From positions 1 to 64,000 of the IMG/VR virus record IMGVR_UViG_3300032334_000488: a DNA stretch of 64,000 bases. One strand, given 5' to 3'. Shown here piece after piece: positions 33,772-41,203 of the stretch (position 1 is its first letter; every line of letters starts with the position of its first letter). Source of the DNA: a virus. The notes under the pieces were generated by a model. The model saw nothing but the letters and a program-made list of their open reading frames with translations, made no database searches and had not been told where the DNA came from. Position numbers and translations under genes: made by a program.

Positions 33772-34653
33772 TTAAGCCGTTGCGTGTTCTGTTGTGATCT
33801 TTTCAGCATCGAGTCCAAGTTCTTCTCGAATGTTGTATGAAGTACCTTCAAGAAGCATCTTGACTGCGGGGCGTTCTTCATCAGAGAAGTTGTTTATGAA
33901 TACATCGCAAGCGAAATCGAATGACAATCCTTTTGCAACCTTCTCGAATGTTTTCAAGATACGAGGTGATACAGGTGTCTCGAAGATAGTGCCACGATCT
34001 GATGCGTGATCGTCTCTGCGAGATGTTGATCGCATTCCGTTTGCGAGTTCCAAGAGTGAAGAGGATTTGATGATCTTCTTCTCAATCGTTGTGTCGTAAT
34101 CGAATCGCAATTTAATTTCGAAGCGATCTTTCCAAGCCTCGTTAAGTAACTGAGTACCTCGATAGTTTGGATTCTGATCTGCAACCACTAATAGATCAGG
34201 GTGTGCGTTGATTACTTCGTTGTCATGTGACATGAGAGTAATTGAACGGCGATCATCGAGAAGGCTCATTAAGTACTGTGAGAGGTTCTTAGGGGCGTTG
34301 TTGAGTTCGTTGATAAGTAGCAAGCCACCCTCACGAACGATCTTTGTAATTGCGCCGTCAACCCACTTTAGTTTGCCGTCAGCATCAGGGAACAAACCAC
34401 CAATTAATTGTGTGAAGTCGATTGCAGAGTTACATGGAACAGCGAAGAAGTTCATGTGTCGCTTTGATGCGTAAGCAAGTGCCGATGTTGTCTTGCCAGT
34501 TCCAGCATCGCCTTCGATTAAGATGTTCATGTTGTGAGCAAGTGCGAAGTCGTACATGGCATCTTCTGTAACGCCACCAGTAAAGGTGCGTGGAATGTAG
34601 TGCGATGTCTTTTCTAGCGTTGGAATAAATAGTGATTTGTTTTCTGTAGTCAT
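33772..34653 (-). CDS. MoxR/CobS-like AAA+ ATPase
   Basis: 293 residues. Walker A GDAGTGKT (residues about 49-56), Walker B GLLLINELNN, sensor-region NPNYRGTQ and an arginine-finger type DRFEIKL. MoxR ATPases remodel or metallate partners through VWA proteins; here the VWA partner is the next gene, two bases away. Sequences like this are often annotated as cobaltochelatase subunits, which I do not infer here. Confidence 0.85.
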   Translation of the reverse strand: MTTENKSLFIPTLEKTSHYIPRTFTGGVTEDAMYDFALAHNMNILIEGDAGTGKTTSALAYASKRHMNFFAVPCNSAIDFTQLIGGLFPDADGKLKWVDGAITKIVREGGLLLINELNNAPKNLSQYLMSLLDDRRSITLMSHDNEVINAHPDLLVVADQNPNYRGTQLLNEAWKDRFEIKLRFDYDTTIEKKIIKSSSLLELANGMRSTSRRDDHASDRGTIFETPVSPRILKTFEKVAKGLSFDFACDVFINNFSDEERPAVKMLLEGTSYNIREELGLDAEKITTEHATA

Positions 34654-34677
34654 GTTGTTTTCCGTTTCTCTAGGTGT

Positions 34678-34944
34678 TTAGTTTGTTTGGTAGTCGGTTG
34701 TTACTGCATCAGGGTTTTTAACGATGATCTTTGATGCGAGGTACAGATCATCGAGTTGTGTAGTTAGTTCCTGAAACTCGTTGAAGATGTTGCACTCTTC
34801 TTCAATACGAGATTCGATCTTTGGTAGTACAGATTGAAGCACCGCAACGATCTGTGGTGGTGCGCCATTTTCAAGTGCGTTGTCGAGTGCCACCTCAACC
34901 ATTGTGTGAAGTAATCCGAGTTCATCGAGATTGAATTGACTCAT
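34678..34944 (-). CDS. helical acidic protein
   Basis: 88 residues, acidic, helical. It starts inside the tail of a 31-residue membrane peptide (ATG 34944 overlapping its TAA). No family recognised; in operon with the MoxR gene. Confidence 0.5.
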   Translation of the reverse strand: MSQFNLDELGLLHTMVEVALDNALENGAPPQIVAVLQSVLPKIESRIEEECNIFNEFQELTTQLDDLYLASKIIVKNPDAVTTDYQTN

Positions 34945-35039
34945 TAGATACCTCGATTCGATTGCGATAGTTCGTGGAATAAGTTTTCGATCAGTACACC
35001 AACAACGCCAGCGATTACTGCAAGAATGAAAATAACCAT
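34944..35039 (-). CDS. 31-residue membrane peptide
   Basis: MVIFILAVIAGVVGVLIENL followed by a short polar tail. A single transmembrane helix; tightly coupled to its neighbours. Too short for confident calling, but its overlap with the next start supports translation. Confidence 0.4.
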   Translation of the reverse strand: MVIFILAVIAGVVGVLIENLFHELSQSNRGI

Positions 35040-35318
35040 TTAGTCCTCATCTCTATCTATCCAAGCATTTAGGAATAGTCCGTCAACGGCGTTGATCGCA
35101 GTTACAGTTGTTGAATTACGAAATTGCACACCAGCAGGTAGTTCAATTTCGAGATCGTATTGCTCATTGTTAACCGCCTTGATTGCTTCCTTAGCAACGG
35201 CGATCATAAAGTCAGGAATCGGTGGATAGCAGTTATTACCGAAATGAATTGCTAATTGTTGTTCGAGATCAATAACAAACTCACCGCTTGCTAGATCGTT
35301 TGCGAAAGTAGAACCCAT
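35040..35318 (-). CDS. unknown protein
   Basis: 92 residues from MGSTFAND (a TTG three codons upstream is less likely). Mixed alpha/beta with a central amphipathic segment. Ends next to the membrane peptide. No family recognised. Confidence 0.5.
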   Translation of the reverse strand: MGSTFANDLASGEFVIDLEQQLAIHFGNNCYPPIPDFMIAVAKEAIKAVNNEQYDLEIELPAGVQFRNSTTVTAINAVDGLFLNAWIDRDED

Positions 35319-35319
35319 G

Positions 35320-35613
35320 TTATGCAACCGCCTTTCTTACATAGTTTTGATGTTTTGATGTTGTAGTTGAGTATTTGCAGTTAGGCATAAACCAACCGCT
35401 ATTAGAATGCCAAGCGATTGGTGTTGAGTATGAGTACACAATAAAGTCAGGTCGATCTAACTCCAGTTGATCTCGAAACTCTTGTGGAAGTCTGCCGAAA
35501 TCGTAAGCGTATTCATTTGGCGCAATAACAACGCCGTAGAGATTGTTACCTGTGAATGCAACGCGATCAACGATTAGATCGCCAGCCTTTGTGTTTGATG
35601 TTCTAGTTGTCAT
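35320..35613 (-). CDS. small phage protein, possibly DUF8033-like
   Basis: 97 residues with VAFTGNNLYGVVI and YSYSTPIAW ... YSTTTSKHQN, a pattern I associate with small conserved phage proteins of unknown function. Beta-rich. Overlaps the zinc-finger gene upstream. Confidence 0.5.
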   Translation of the reverse strand: MTTRTSNTKAGDLIVDRVAFTGNNLYGVVIAPNEYAYDFGRLPQEFRDQLELDRPDFIVYSYSTPIAWHSNSGWFMPNCKYSTTTSKHQNYVRKAVA

Positions 35614-35726
35614 TTAGTTTCTCCGTTACATAGTCGGCAGATAAGAGCAGGTTTGTCGTTTAGTTTTACGAACCATAGATCGGTTGAAGGTTTAGCGCAG
35701 ATAGCGCAGTCAAGAATGATTGACAT
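35610..35726 (-). CDS. 38-residue zinc-finger protein
   Basis: CAIC and CRLC about 24 residues apart. Overlaps the next gene (TGA within ATG). Micro-protein typical of this block. Confidence 0.5.
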   Translation of the reverse strand: MSIILDCAICAKPSTDLWFVKLNDKPALICRLCNGETK

Positions 35727-35900
35727 TTATTTCGCCACTTTTACAATGTCGAGTTGTTTGATGAAGTCGAGTGTGTAGTTATCTGATTTAGTTGAGTAGA
35801 AGCGAGTTCCGTCATTTAGTAGTAGATCGATAGCGATCTCTGTAATACGACCACGAGCAACGATGTTGCCCTTTGCATCTATGAATGTTTGTTGTTTCAT
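35727..35900 (-). CDS. 57-residue beta-rich protein
   Basis: Starts at the ATG that overlaps the first gene's stop. Beta-strand pattern (QTFIDAKGNIVARGRITEI). Function unknown. Confidence 0.5.
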   Translation of the reverse strand: MKQQTFIDAKGNIVARGRITEIAIDLLLNDGTRFYSTKSDNYTLDFIKQLDIVKVAK

Positions 35901-36142
35901 TAGTTGTTGTCCAATCCTGTAGTCAAAGCCTTTTGCAGTTCTGCATTAAATACTCGTGTTGTAGGTGCTTCTCCATAAGGAGTGAAGTTTGTTGAGAGAT
36001 TGACACGAACGAATCCGTCTCTATAAAACTTGATTCGTTTTTTAGAACTTAGAAAACCTTCGTATGAATAAAGATACTTTCCTGTGTTGGTGTCATAGAA
36101 ATCCCAAACACCTGTTGTTCCAATTACTGTTTTGGTTGTCAT
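35900..36142 (-). CDS. first gene of the leftward block, unknown
   Basis: 80 residues, beta-rich with aromatic residues (YSYEGFLSSKKRIKFYRDGF). It is the promoter-proximal gene next to a long non-coding region with inverted repeats. Function unknown. Confidence 0.5.
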   Translation of the reverse strand: MTTKTVIGTTGVWDFYDTNTGKYLYSYEGFLSSKKRIKFYRDGFVRVNLSTNFTPYGEAPTTRVFNAELQKALTTGLDNN

Positions 36143-36180
36143 TTTTTATTCCGTTTCCTTTTGTAGTTACTAGTGGAATT

Positions 36181-36202
36181 GAATACATCGAGTTATGTAT
36201 TC
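36181..36202. repeat. 8-bp perfect inverted repeat
   Basis: GAATACAT (36181-36188) and ATGTATTC (36195-36202) with a 6-base spacer, just upstream of the leftward operon. Candidate operator. Confidence 0.7.
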
Positions 36203-36207
36203 ATAGC

Positions 36208-36252
36208 GATCGATCACCAAGATAGTTCGCTGACTATTTATGGTGATCGATC
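36208..36252. repeat. 12-bp perfect inverted repeat
   Basis: GATCGATCACCA (36208-36219) and TGGTGATCGATC (36241-36252), spaced by 21 bases. Could be a paired operator or recombinase site. Confidence 0.75.
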
Positions 36253-37156
36253 ACTATTAACACATAAGCAGAAGTGCTGATCGTTGTTGTTGTAACTAGT
36301 TTCAATGTGCAATCGGTTGGATTGATTACCACCTGCACTCACTAGTAGAGACATTCCGTCACTAGTTACATGACGATCTCCACACTTCAATTTCCCTAAG
36401 CCCTACTGCTATTCACAATCAGTTTCTTGATCGTTAATCCGCGCCCTTGAAATACCGCTTGAATGTATTTACTAATTACATTCGCATCGCCGTAGCAAGC
36501 ATGATCGAATCGATTATTTATTTCGGTGTTATTGCATCGTATAGTCCGACCGCACACTTTCTGCCTTAGTAACTGATTACTAGTTGTAATCAATACCGAA
36601 TAAATAAATCGCAGTTTCTTAGTCACTATAAAAAATAAATAAATAAATTGATCGTCACCTAAGTACTGTCCCTAAGGAAATCTTTCGCAGGTTAGTTCAC
36701 CGATGTTTATTTATTATTTAATTATTGTTAAAGCCTGTTACCAGTTTTAACGATTCGCTTTTTTCACTTTGAATGATTCACCAATTTGCCCCTAGAGGAT
36801 TCTGAAATCGGTGGTCACACATCGAGTGCGCTACTAGGAGAATTGAACCACATCTGTACGACAAATTGGGACAGGCTGATAAGAGGGGTTTTTGGTGTCA
36901 CGCTCAAAAAATCCCACCCCACAGAATGGGCGCAGAAGAACGATCGCCCCATGAATAGGGTTCTTATTCCAGTATTGGGGGTAAAGCCCTGAGAGAGCCT
37001 ATAGAAGCCGTATAAGGGCTATTGAGCGTGAGGCTGATAGGGGCAGTTTGAGCGTGGGGTGTTGCGTGGGTCACACCTGCCGAAGTAACTGCCAAGATCG
37101 CTAGTTCCGCCAAGTAAGTCCGAGCAAATAGTTGAAAGTTCAATTACATTACTCCG

Positions 37157-37534
37157 ATGCGAGAATGCCGAGAGTGCAGAGTTGAGAAGCCGTTAGATCG
37201 TTACGAGTTAACAGGTCATGGCTATCACCGAAAGATTTGCATGAGTTGCAGATCGTCACGAAAGCGAATAAAGAGATTGCCACGACAATTTGGAATCAGT
37301 TACCAAGAATTGTTAGTGATGAAAGAAGAACAAGATTACAAGTGTGCGATCTGTGGAATACATGAAGAGAACACAACAAAAAAGTTAGCGGTAGATCACG
37401 ATCACAAAACTAATCGAGTGCGTGGGTATCTGTGCAATAACTGCAACAGGGGAATTGGTTTATTGAAAGATGATGTAGAAGTGATGAAGAGAGCGATTGT
37501 TTATTTAGAGCGCAATTTATCGAATGATGTTTAG
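37157..37534 (+). CDS. Recombination endonuclease VII-like HNH protein
   Basis: 125 residues. N-terminal CRECR and CMSC zinc pairs, then CAICGIHEE, VDHDHKTNRVRGYLC and CNRGIGLLKDD, the T4 endonuclease VII-type HNH core. A TACATT -10-like box ends six bases before the ATG, suggesting a leaderless message. Probably junction-processing or homing; paralogue follows. Confidence 0.85.
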   Translation: MRECRECRVEKPLDRYELTGHGYHRKICMSCRSSRKRIKRLPRQFGISYQELLVMKEEQDYKCAICGIHEENTTKKLAVDHDHKTNRVRGYLCNNCNRGIGLLKDDVEVMKRAIVYLERNLSNDV

Positions 37535-37570
37535 CCTGTATTCGGGGGTAATCGGGGGTATAAATAACCT

Positions 37571-38020
37571 ATGAAAATCTGCATAGTTTGTGAGAAAGAG
37601 TTGCCTCTTAGTAAGTTCGAGATGAACGGAAACACCCGAAGGAATCAATGCGTATCTTGTAGGTTTCAACAAAAAAAGAATCGCCCTTCTTATGATTCCG
37701 TAATAAAGCCTAAAATCAAGAATTATCGATTGAAGCAATACGGAATAACTATTGAGGATTACAACGAGATGTTAAGTAAACAGAACGGCGTGTGCGCTAT
37801 CTGTAAAACTAATCCGTATCCTGATAAAAAGTTCTGTGTAGATCACGATCACAATACAGGCGTAGTTCGTGGGTTGTTGTGCGATTTATGCAATAGAGGT
37901 ATCGGGTTGATGCGTGATGATGTCGTAATCCTAGCGTCTGCTATTGATTATTTAACGCCCCTCTTTTCTCAGAAGGAAGGGGTCACAGGGGAAACCTCGT
38001 TTCCCCTGATAAAAGAATAA
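37571..38020 (+). CDS. Endonuclease VII-like HNH protein, paralogue
   Basis: 149 residues with CAICKTN, VDHDHNTGVVRG, CDLCNRGIGLMRDD, clearly related to the upstream gene, and an N-terminal CIVCEK zinc pair. A TATAAA box six bases before the ATG hints at its own leaderless promoter. A third member is at 55536-56123. Confidence 0.85.
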   Translation: MKICIVCEKELPLSKFEMNGNTRRNQCVSCRFQQKKNRPSYDSVIKPKIKNYRLKQYGITIEDYNEMLSKQNGVCAICKTNPYPDKKFCVDHDHNTGVVRGLLCDLCNRGIGLMRDDVVILASAIDYLTPLFSQKEGVTGETSFPLIKE

Positions 38021-38515
38021 GTTGTTTATGACCAAAGTATTTAAGAGAGAATAGAGAGATAGATACATTGATTGGTTACTAGATTGCTTGCTGGTATTAA
38101 GTGTTGGTACAACCTGATAATAGAGATCACTATCTGATTCACATAGCAACAGGTAACTAACTATGTGATGAAAAGGTACATTTGAAATAGTTAGTTAACT
38201 ACCTGATAACAAGTGGCTGAGATGACTGACAGGCTGGTGGTATGCACACAGGCAATCTGTTTCAGAATGCAGTAGCCGAAGCGATCACGATGTCATGTCA
38301 CCAAAATTGTCACCAAACTATTGGTACAACCTGATAACAAAGCGTGTGTTAACAACATCGCACCTGATTAGTAGTCAGGTGATGATGTGAACATTGTAAA
38401 AAATAAATTGACCCCCCCACCATTAACGCAAACACACACGATGAGCGGCCAGGTCGGAGCCATGATTGAGGGGTTTAGGCTGAGGCAGTAGCCAAAATGA
38501 GCAATAATCGGCCAC
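38021..38515. other. non-coding region with repeated ACCTGATAA motifs
   Basis: No gene supported. TTGGTACAACCTGATAA occurs twice (38104-38120, 38321-38337), ACCTGATAA again at 38201-38209. An 8-bp inverted repeat (TCACATAG/CTATGTGA, 38139-38168) and CACCTGA/TCAGGTG (38361-38381) follow. The layout suggests a regulatory or origin-like region. Confidence 0.65.
38104..38337. repeat. 17-bp direct repeats TTGGTACAACCTGATAA
   Basis: Exact copies at 38104-38120 and 38321-38337, with a shorter ACCTGATAAC copy at 38201-38210. Iteron-like spacing of about 95-130 bases. Confidence 0.7.
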
Positions 38516-38602
38516 ATGAGCGAAATTCAGCCCCTATCTATGGCTTCTGAGCCTTGTTGCAGCACAAATTGCCCTTGTAAAGAGGAAAATGATGACAAAT
38601 AG
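38516..38602 (+). CDS. 28-residue Cys-rich peptide, possible readthrough to 38722
   Basis: MSEIQPLSMASEPCCSTNCP... ends at TAG 38600-38602. The same frame continues without a stop to 38722 and codes a membrane-like segment (NIAFIIVAIVVVGVALWA). Two interpretations: amber readthrough, or a decayed gene. Small enough that chance cannot be excluded. Confidence 0.3.
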   Translation: MSEIQPLSMASEPCCSTNCPCKEENDDK

Positions 38603-38657
38603 TCAAAATTTGTCGGCATCACAGTTTGGCAACACGGTAAGTGTGGCCAAGGCGTGA
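38592..38657 (+). CDS. 21-residue peptide carrying the NLSxxQF motif
   Basis: MTNSQNLSASQFGNTVSVAKA, with an AGAGGAA ribosome binding site. It is out of frame with the preceding peptide and consists essentially of the tag found at the N-terminus of larger proteins downstream. Real or a decayed copy of such an N-terminus. Confidence 0.4.
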   Translation: MTNSQNLSASQFGNTVSVAKA

Positions 38658-38814
38658 ATATCGCCTTCATCATCGTTGCAATTGTCGTTGTTGGAGTTGC
38701 ATTGTGGGCATCAGAGCAGTAATCTAGTTCTACGACTGGTAGGCGAGCACGACTTAACTTCCAAAAGTGTAGGGGACTGTCGTGAGTCCACCTACGGCCA
38801 GTTGTCAGCCAAAT

Positions 38815-38836
38815 CCCTGCACTGCTAAATGCAGGG
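38815..38836 (+). terminator. stem-loop before the NLSxxQF cassette
   Basis: CCCTGCA (38815-38821) and TGCAGGG (38830-38836) with an 8-base loop, then CTTTG. Plausible terminator; AAATTTTTT follows about 20 bases later. Confidence 0.5.
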
Positions 38837-38914
38837 CTTTGTGCTGTAAAGAGCCCCCTAAAATTTTTTCTCAGTAACAACTCAAGGCAGTAGCCTTAAT
38901 GCAACAATACTCAC

Positions 38915-39289
38915 ATGAGCAAGAGTGAATTCAACCAAGGTCATAGCCCAATGTGCCCAGAGTTAGGGTGCAGCAAGCCAGCAGATAGCCACATCCACCT
39001 CAGTCGTGAGGATGTCGACTCTATGCGTGGTATGGCACAGGCAGGCAAGATGGCTGCCGAGGTCGACACTCACATGAGAACTGCTCCAACAGACACCCGT
39101 GACCATGCCGCATTGAAGGCACACATGCTCTCTTCTGGCCATTACGCCCATCCGATGGATGTGCACGAGATGACTCACGAGACATTGAAGGCCTATCACG
39201 ATGAAGATCACGCCAATATGGATGCAGGTCCAGCAGATGAGCGTGAGAATTACACAAACTTCGGCCACGAGCATATGCATAACGCATGA
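38915..39289 (+). CDS. His-rich protein, first gene of the cassette
   Basis: 124 residues, rich in His, Asp, Glu and Met, with CPELGC near the N-terminus, so it may bind metal. The ATG lies within an imperfect duplicate of the leader at 38483-38521. Overlaps the next gene by four bases. No known family. Confidence 0.55.
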   Translation: MSKSEFNQGHSPMCPELGCSKPADSHIHLSREDVDSMRGMAQAGKMAAEVDTHMRTAPTDTRDHAALKAHMLSSGHYAHPMDVHEMTHETLKAYHDEDHANMDAGPADERENYTNFGHEHMHNA

Positions 39290-39663
39290 AGAATCCAAAG
39301 CCACATACCACGCTAGTATCTGGTTCTCAGTTCCAGGGCTTCCTTACATCATCAGCAGCGGGTGTGAACACGCCATCACGCACAGGTGAGGGTACAGAGC
39401 CTCGCCCAGGTATGAGCAAGCGTGATCACCGCAACATTATCGCCACAGAGTTAAACAACCATCCAAAGAAGATCGGCATGAGTATGTTTGTTGCAGGACT
39501 CACTCACATGGGTGTACAGCCTAACGAGGCTAACCTAGGTCACATCTCTGGATTAGTCAGAGGTGACAATGACAAATTTCATGAATTAGTCGGCCTTGCA
39601 AGAAAGACAGCAATCGGTGCAAAGCAGCGCAAGGTAGAGAAGAATCGTGGTATTCAAAAATGA
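39286..39663 (+). CDS. unknown basic protein with N-terminal SGSQF motif
   Basis: 125 residues. N-terminus MKNPKPHTTLVSGSQFQGF matches the tag loosely. The middle (SKRDHRNIIATELNNHP) is basic and could bind nucleic acid; the C-terminus is Lys rich. Coupled to neighbours by ATGA overlaps. Confidence 0.5.
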   Translation: MKNPKPHTTLVSGSQFQGFLTSSAAGVNTPSRTGEGTEPRPGMSKRDHRNIIATELNNHPKKIGMSMFVAGLTHMGVQPNEANLGHISGLVRGDNDKFHELVGLARKTAIGAKQRKVEKNRGIQK

Positions 39664-40154
39664 AGCCACCAAAAGACTTAGGCAAGGCGATCGAGGCTGG
39701 CTATCAGCCTATGTTCATGACAGGTGAAGAGATCAAGACTCACTTCGCACCTCTTGAGGGTGATAAGAAGATAGTTAAACTCCCACCCAACGAGAGAGCA
39801 AATCGCTACGATCACGGTGAGCGCAAAGAGACTGATGATGAACTATGGGCTCGCAAGTTAAAGGAATCTAAGCAGACAGGATTAGAGCGCCACGGAGAGA
39901 TCTCTTTTGCATTTGGAGAGCCACAGAAGTACGGAATCTCACGTGAAAGCACTCTTGCAGATAAAGCCAAGAAGTCTGGCATGCCTGGAGCGATCCACGT
40001 AGCAGATAAGCCAGGATACCCATCAGACAAGCCGCAGATACTAGGTGGTCACCACCGTGTTGCATTATCGTCAGAGCAGTTCAAGGAGCACATCTTCCCT
40101 GTTAAGTATGCGAAGAATCTTGACGAGGCTAAGGCAGATCCAGGGTACCGATGA
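39660..40154 (+). CDS. ParB/sulfiredoxin-like protein
   Basis: 164 residues. C-terminal half ends GGHHRVALSSEQF, the G-x-H-R pattern of ParB/Srx folds (GHHRV), with a preceding ISRESTLADKA segment. Could be a nuclease or a kinase-like nucleotide-binding protein of the ParB superfamily. The tag-like LSSEQF lies at its C-terminal side, not the N-terminus. Neighbours are small tagged genes. Confidence 0.55.
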   Translation: MKPPKDLGKAIEAGYQPMFMTGEEIKTHFAPLEGDKKIVKLPPNERANRYDHGERKETDDELWARKLKESKQTGLERHGEISFAFGEPQKYGISRESTLADKAKKSGMPGAIHVADKPGYPSDKPQILGGHHRVALSSEQFKEHIFPVKYAKNLDEAKADPGYR

Positions 40155-40312
40155 AGTGCAAGCACATCTACGAGGTAGTCGGGGCCGTCTTCTGCCCACA
40201 TTGCGGTTCTAGCACTCACGAAGTGGACTGGGCCGATGTCAATGAACAGCATCGCGCCTGGAAAGAATTTATCATTGATAATCCACAAGAGTTAACTTGG
40301 TGGAGCATATGA
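40151..40312 (+). CDS. 53-residue zinc-finger protein
   Basis: CKH near the N-terminus and CPHCG, with His and Asp-rich tail. Start and stop overlap the neighbouring genes (ATGA). No function known. Confidence 0.5.
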   Translation: MKCKHIYEVVGAVFCPHCGSSTHEVDWADVNEQHRAWKEFIIDNPQELTWWSI

Positions 40313-40521
40313 GTCGTTCAGCAGAGTTTGAGTCATCCCACATCGCAGCACGAGAAATCGCCCCAGGTGATTATCTCGATCCATCAGTAAAGGTACGTGT
40401 ACATGCGGCCAAGATGATTGGTAATGACTTCGTCGTAGCACATAAGTTACGTGGCTCTAAGTCACCTGGCGTGTCTATGTATAAGCCAGATGACAAGGTG
40501 AGAGTGTGGCGCAAGAAGTGA
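40309..40521 (+). CDS. small basic protein
   Basis: 70 residues starting MSRSAEFESS. Basic, beta-rich C-terminal part (VRVHAAKMIGNDFVVAHKL) and a basic tail. Overlaps both neighbours. No family recognised. Confidence 0.5.
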   Translation: MSRSAEFESSHIAAREIAPGDYLDPSVKVRVHAAKMIGNDFVVAHKLRGSKSPGVSMYKPDDKVRVWRKK

Positions 40522-40841
40522 GCAACCTCAATCCTCAGCAGTTTGTATCTCTGACCCATCACGAGGGCAGGTACCTCCATCATATTGACGCACATGACCA
40601 AGATGGCAACATGGTCGGATCTATGGATTGGAACAAGAGATCCAAGAGAGTGATGAACATCAGCGTCAGCACACGACTTCGTCGTCAAGGTATTGCAAGC
40701 CACATGTGGGATCTAGCAAATCAAACCGCCCAAGAAAAAGGTCAAGTAGGACCTCAACACTCCTACGAGAGAACTGACCTAGGAGATGCATGGGCAAAAT
40801 CCGTAGGTGGACGTCTTCCACACAATAGGATGAAAAAATGA
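40518..40841 (+). CDS. GNAT-like acetyltransferase with N-terminal NLNPQQF tag
   Basis: 107 residues from the GTG overlapping the previous stop (MSNLNPQQFVSL). A small GNAT domain: VMNISVSTRLRRQGIASHMW (acetyl-CoA loop R-R-Q-G-I-A), then YERTDLGDAWAKSVGGRLP. It lacks room for a large acceptor domain, so substrate is probably a peptide or small amine. It shares its tag and fold with 41298 and 41881. Confidence 0.75.
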   Translation: MSNLNPQQFVSLTHHEGRYLHHIDAHDQDGNMVGSMDWNKRSKRVMNISVSTRLRRQGIASHMWDLANQTAQEKGQVGPQHSYERTDLGDAWAKSVGGRLPHNRMKK

Positions 40842-41203
40842 GCAACCTATCTCCTAAGCAGTTTCCAGAGTTGTTCCACGGATCTACCGCAGAGACGATG
40901 AAGCCTGGAACAATAATCCGCCCAGGTAATGATCGTGTCGTATGGGCAGGAACTAATCCAGAGCGTGCAGCAGACCATGTCATTGATCGTATGAATACAG
41001 GTTACCGAGGACGAGATAATAAAAAGGGATGGCATCAGCAGTCTCTGGTATCACCTGTCTATGAAGTCGAGCCATTAAAGACTGACAAGACACTGACAGA
41101 TATGTCTTGGTGGAGTAAAGACTCTATAACCTCTGATAAGGGCTTCAGAGTAAAGGGCGTCAAGCGCTACGTTACTCTTGGAGAGAAGATGAGTAACGAA
41201 TGA
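40838..41203 (+). CDS. Arr-like ADP-ribosyltransferase candidate with NLSPKQF tag
   Basis: 121 residues. After MSNLSPKQFPE comes LFHGSTAETMKPGTIIRPG, resembling the HGT...L-x-x-G-D start of rifampin ADP-ribosyltransferase, then VVWAGTNPERAADHV and VYEVEPLKTDKTLTD, matching its YFTA...A-x-x-W-G and IYIVEP regions. Expected catalytic residues: H14, an aromatic near W36, and an acid near D83. It would transfer ADP-ribose from NAD to an unknown target. Overlaps GNAT genes at both ends. Confidence 0.65.
   Translation: MSNLSPKQFPELFHGSTAETMKPGTIIRPGNDRVVWAGTNPERAADHVIDRMNTGYRGRDNKKGWHQQSLVSPVYEVEPLKTDKTLTDMSWWSKDSITSDKGFRVKGVKRYVTLGEKMSNE

Larger units (their letters stand above)
36143..37156. other. 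about 1 kb non-coding region with inverted repeats
   Basis: No gene supported on either strand. It holds two perfect inverted repeats, five ACTAGT hexamers within 416 bases (36169-36584), an AT-rich stretch (36.60-36.73 kb) and direct TGAGCGTG motifs near 37.03 kb. It separates the leftward block from the rightward HNH genes, so it should carry the leftward promoter and probably regulator or integration sites. Confidence 0.7.

Noticed and set aside
33772-34653. Cobaltochelatase subunit CobS for B12 synthesis
   Set aside because: No other cobalamin genes nearby; the VWA partner with HEXXH and the MoxR context fit a chaperone or protease role better.
36396-36626. 76-codon minus-strand frame with a faint resemblance to a transposase C-terminus (DHACYGDANVI)
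   Set aside because: Lies in a region full of palindromes, has no ribosome binding site and no cysteine arrangement of a real TnpB zinc ribbon; treated as non-coding.
36786-36992. TTG-started plus-strand frame of 68 codons
   Set aside because: No ribosome binding site, no similarity pattern, in an otherwise non-coding gap.
38020-38515. Phage attachment site (attP) in the repeat-rich gap
   Set aside because: About 12 kb from the integrase and no tRNA-like core identified; left as unassigned repeats.
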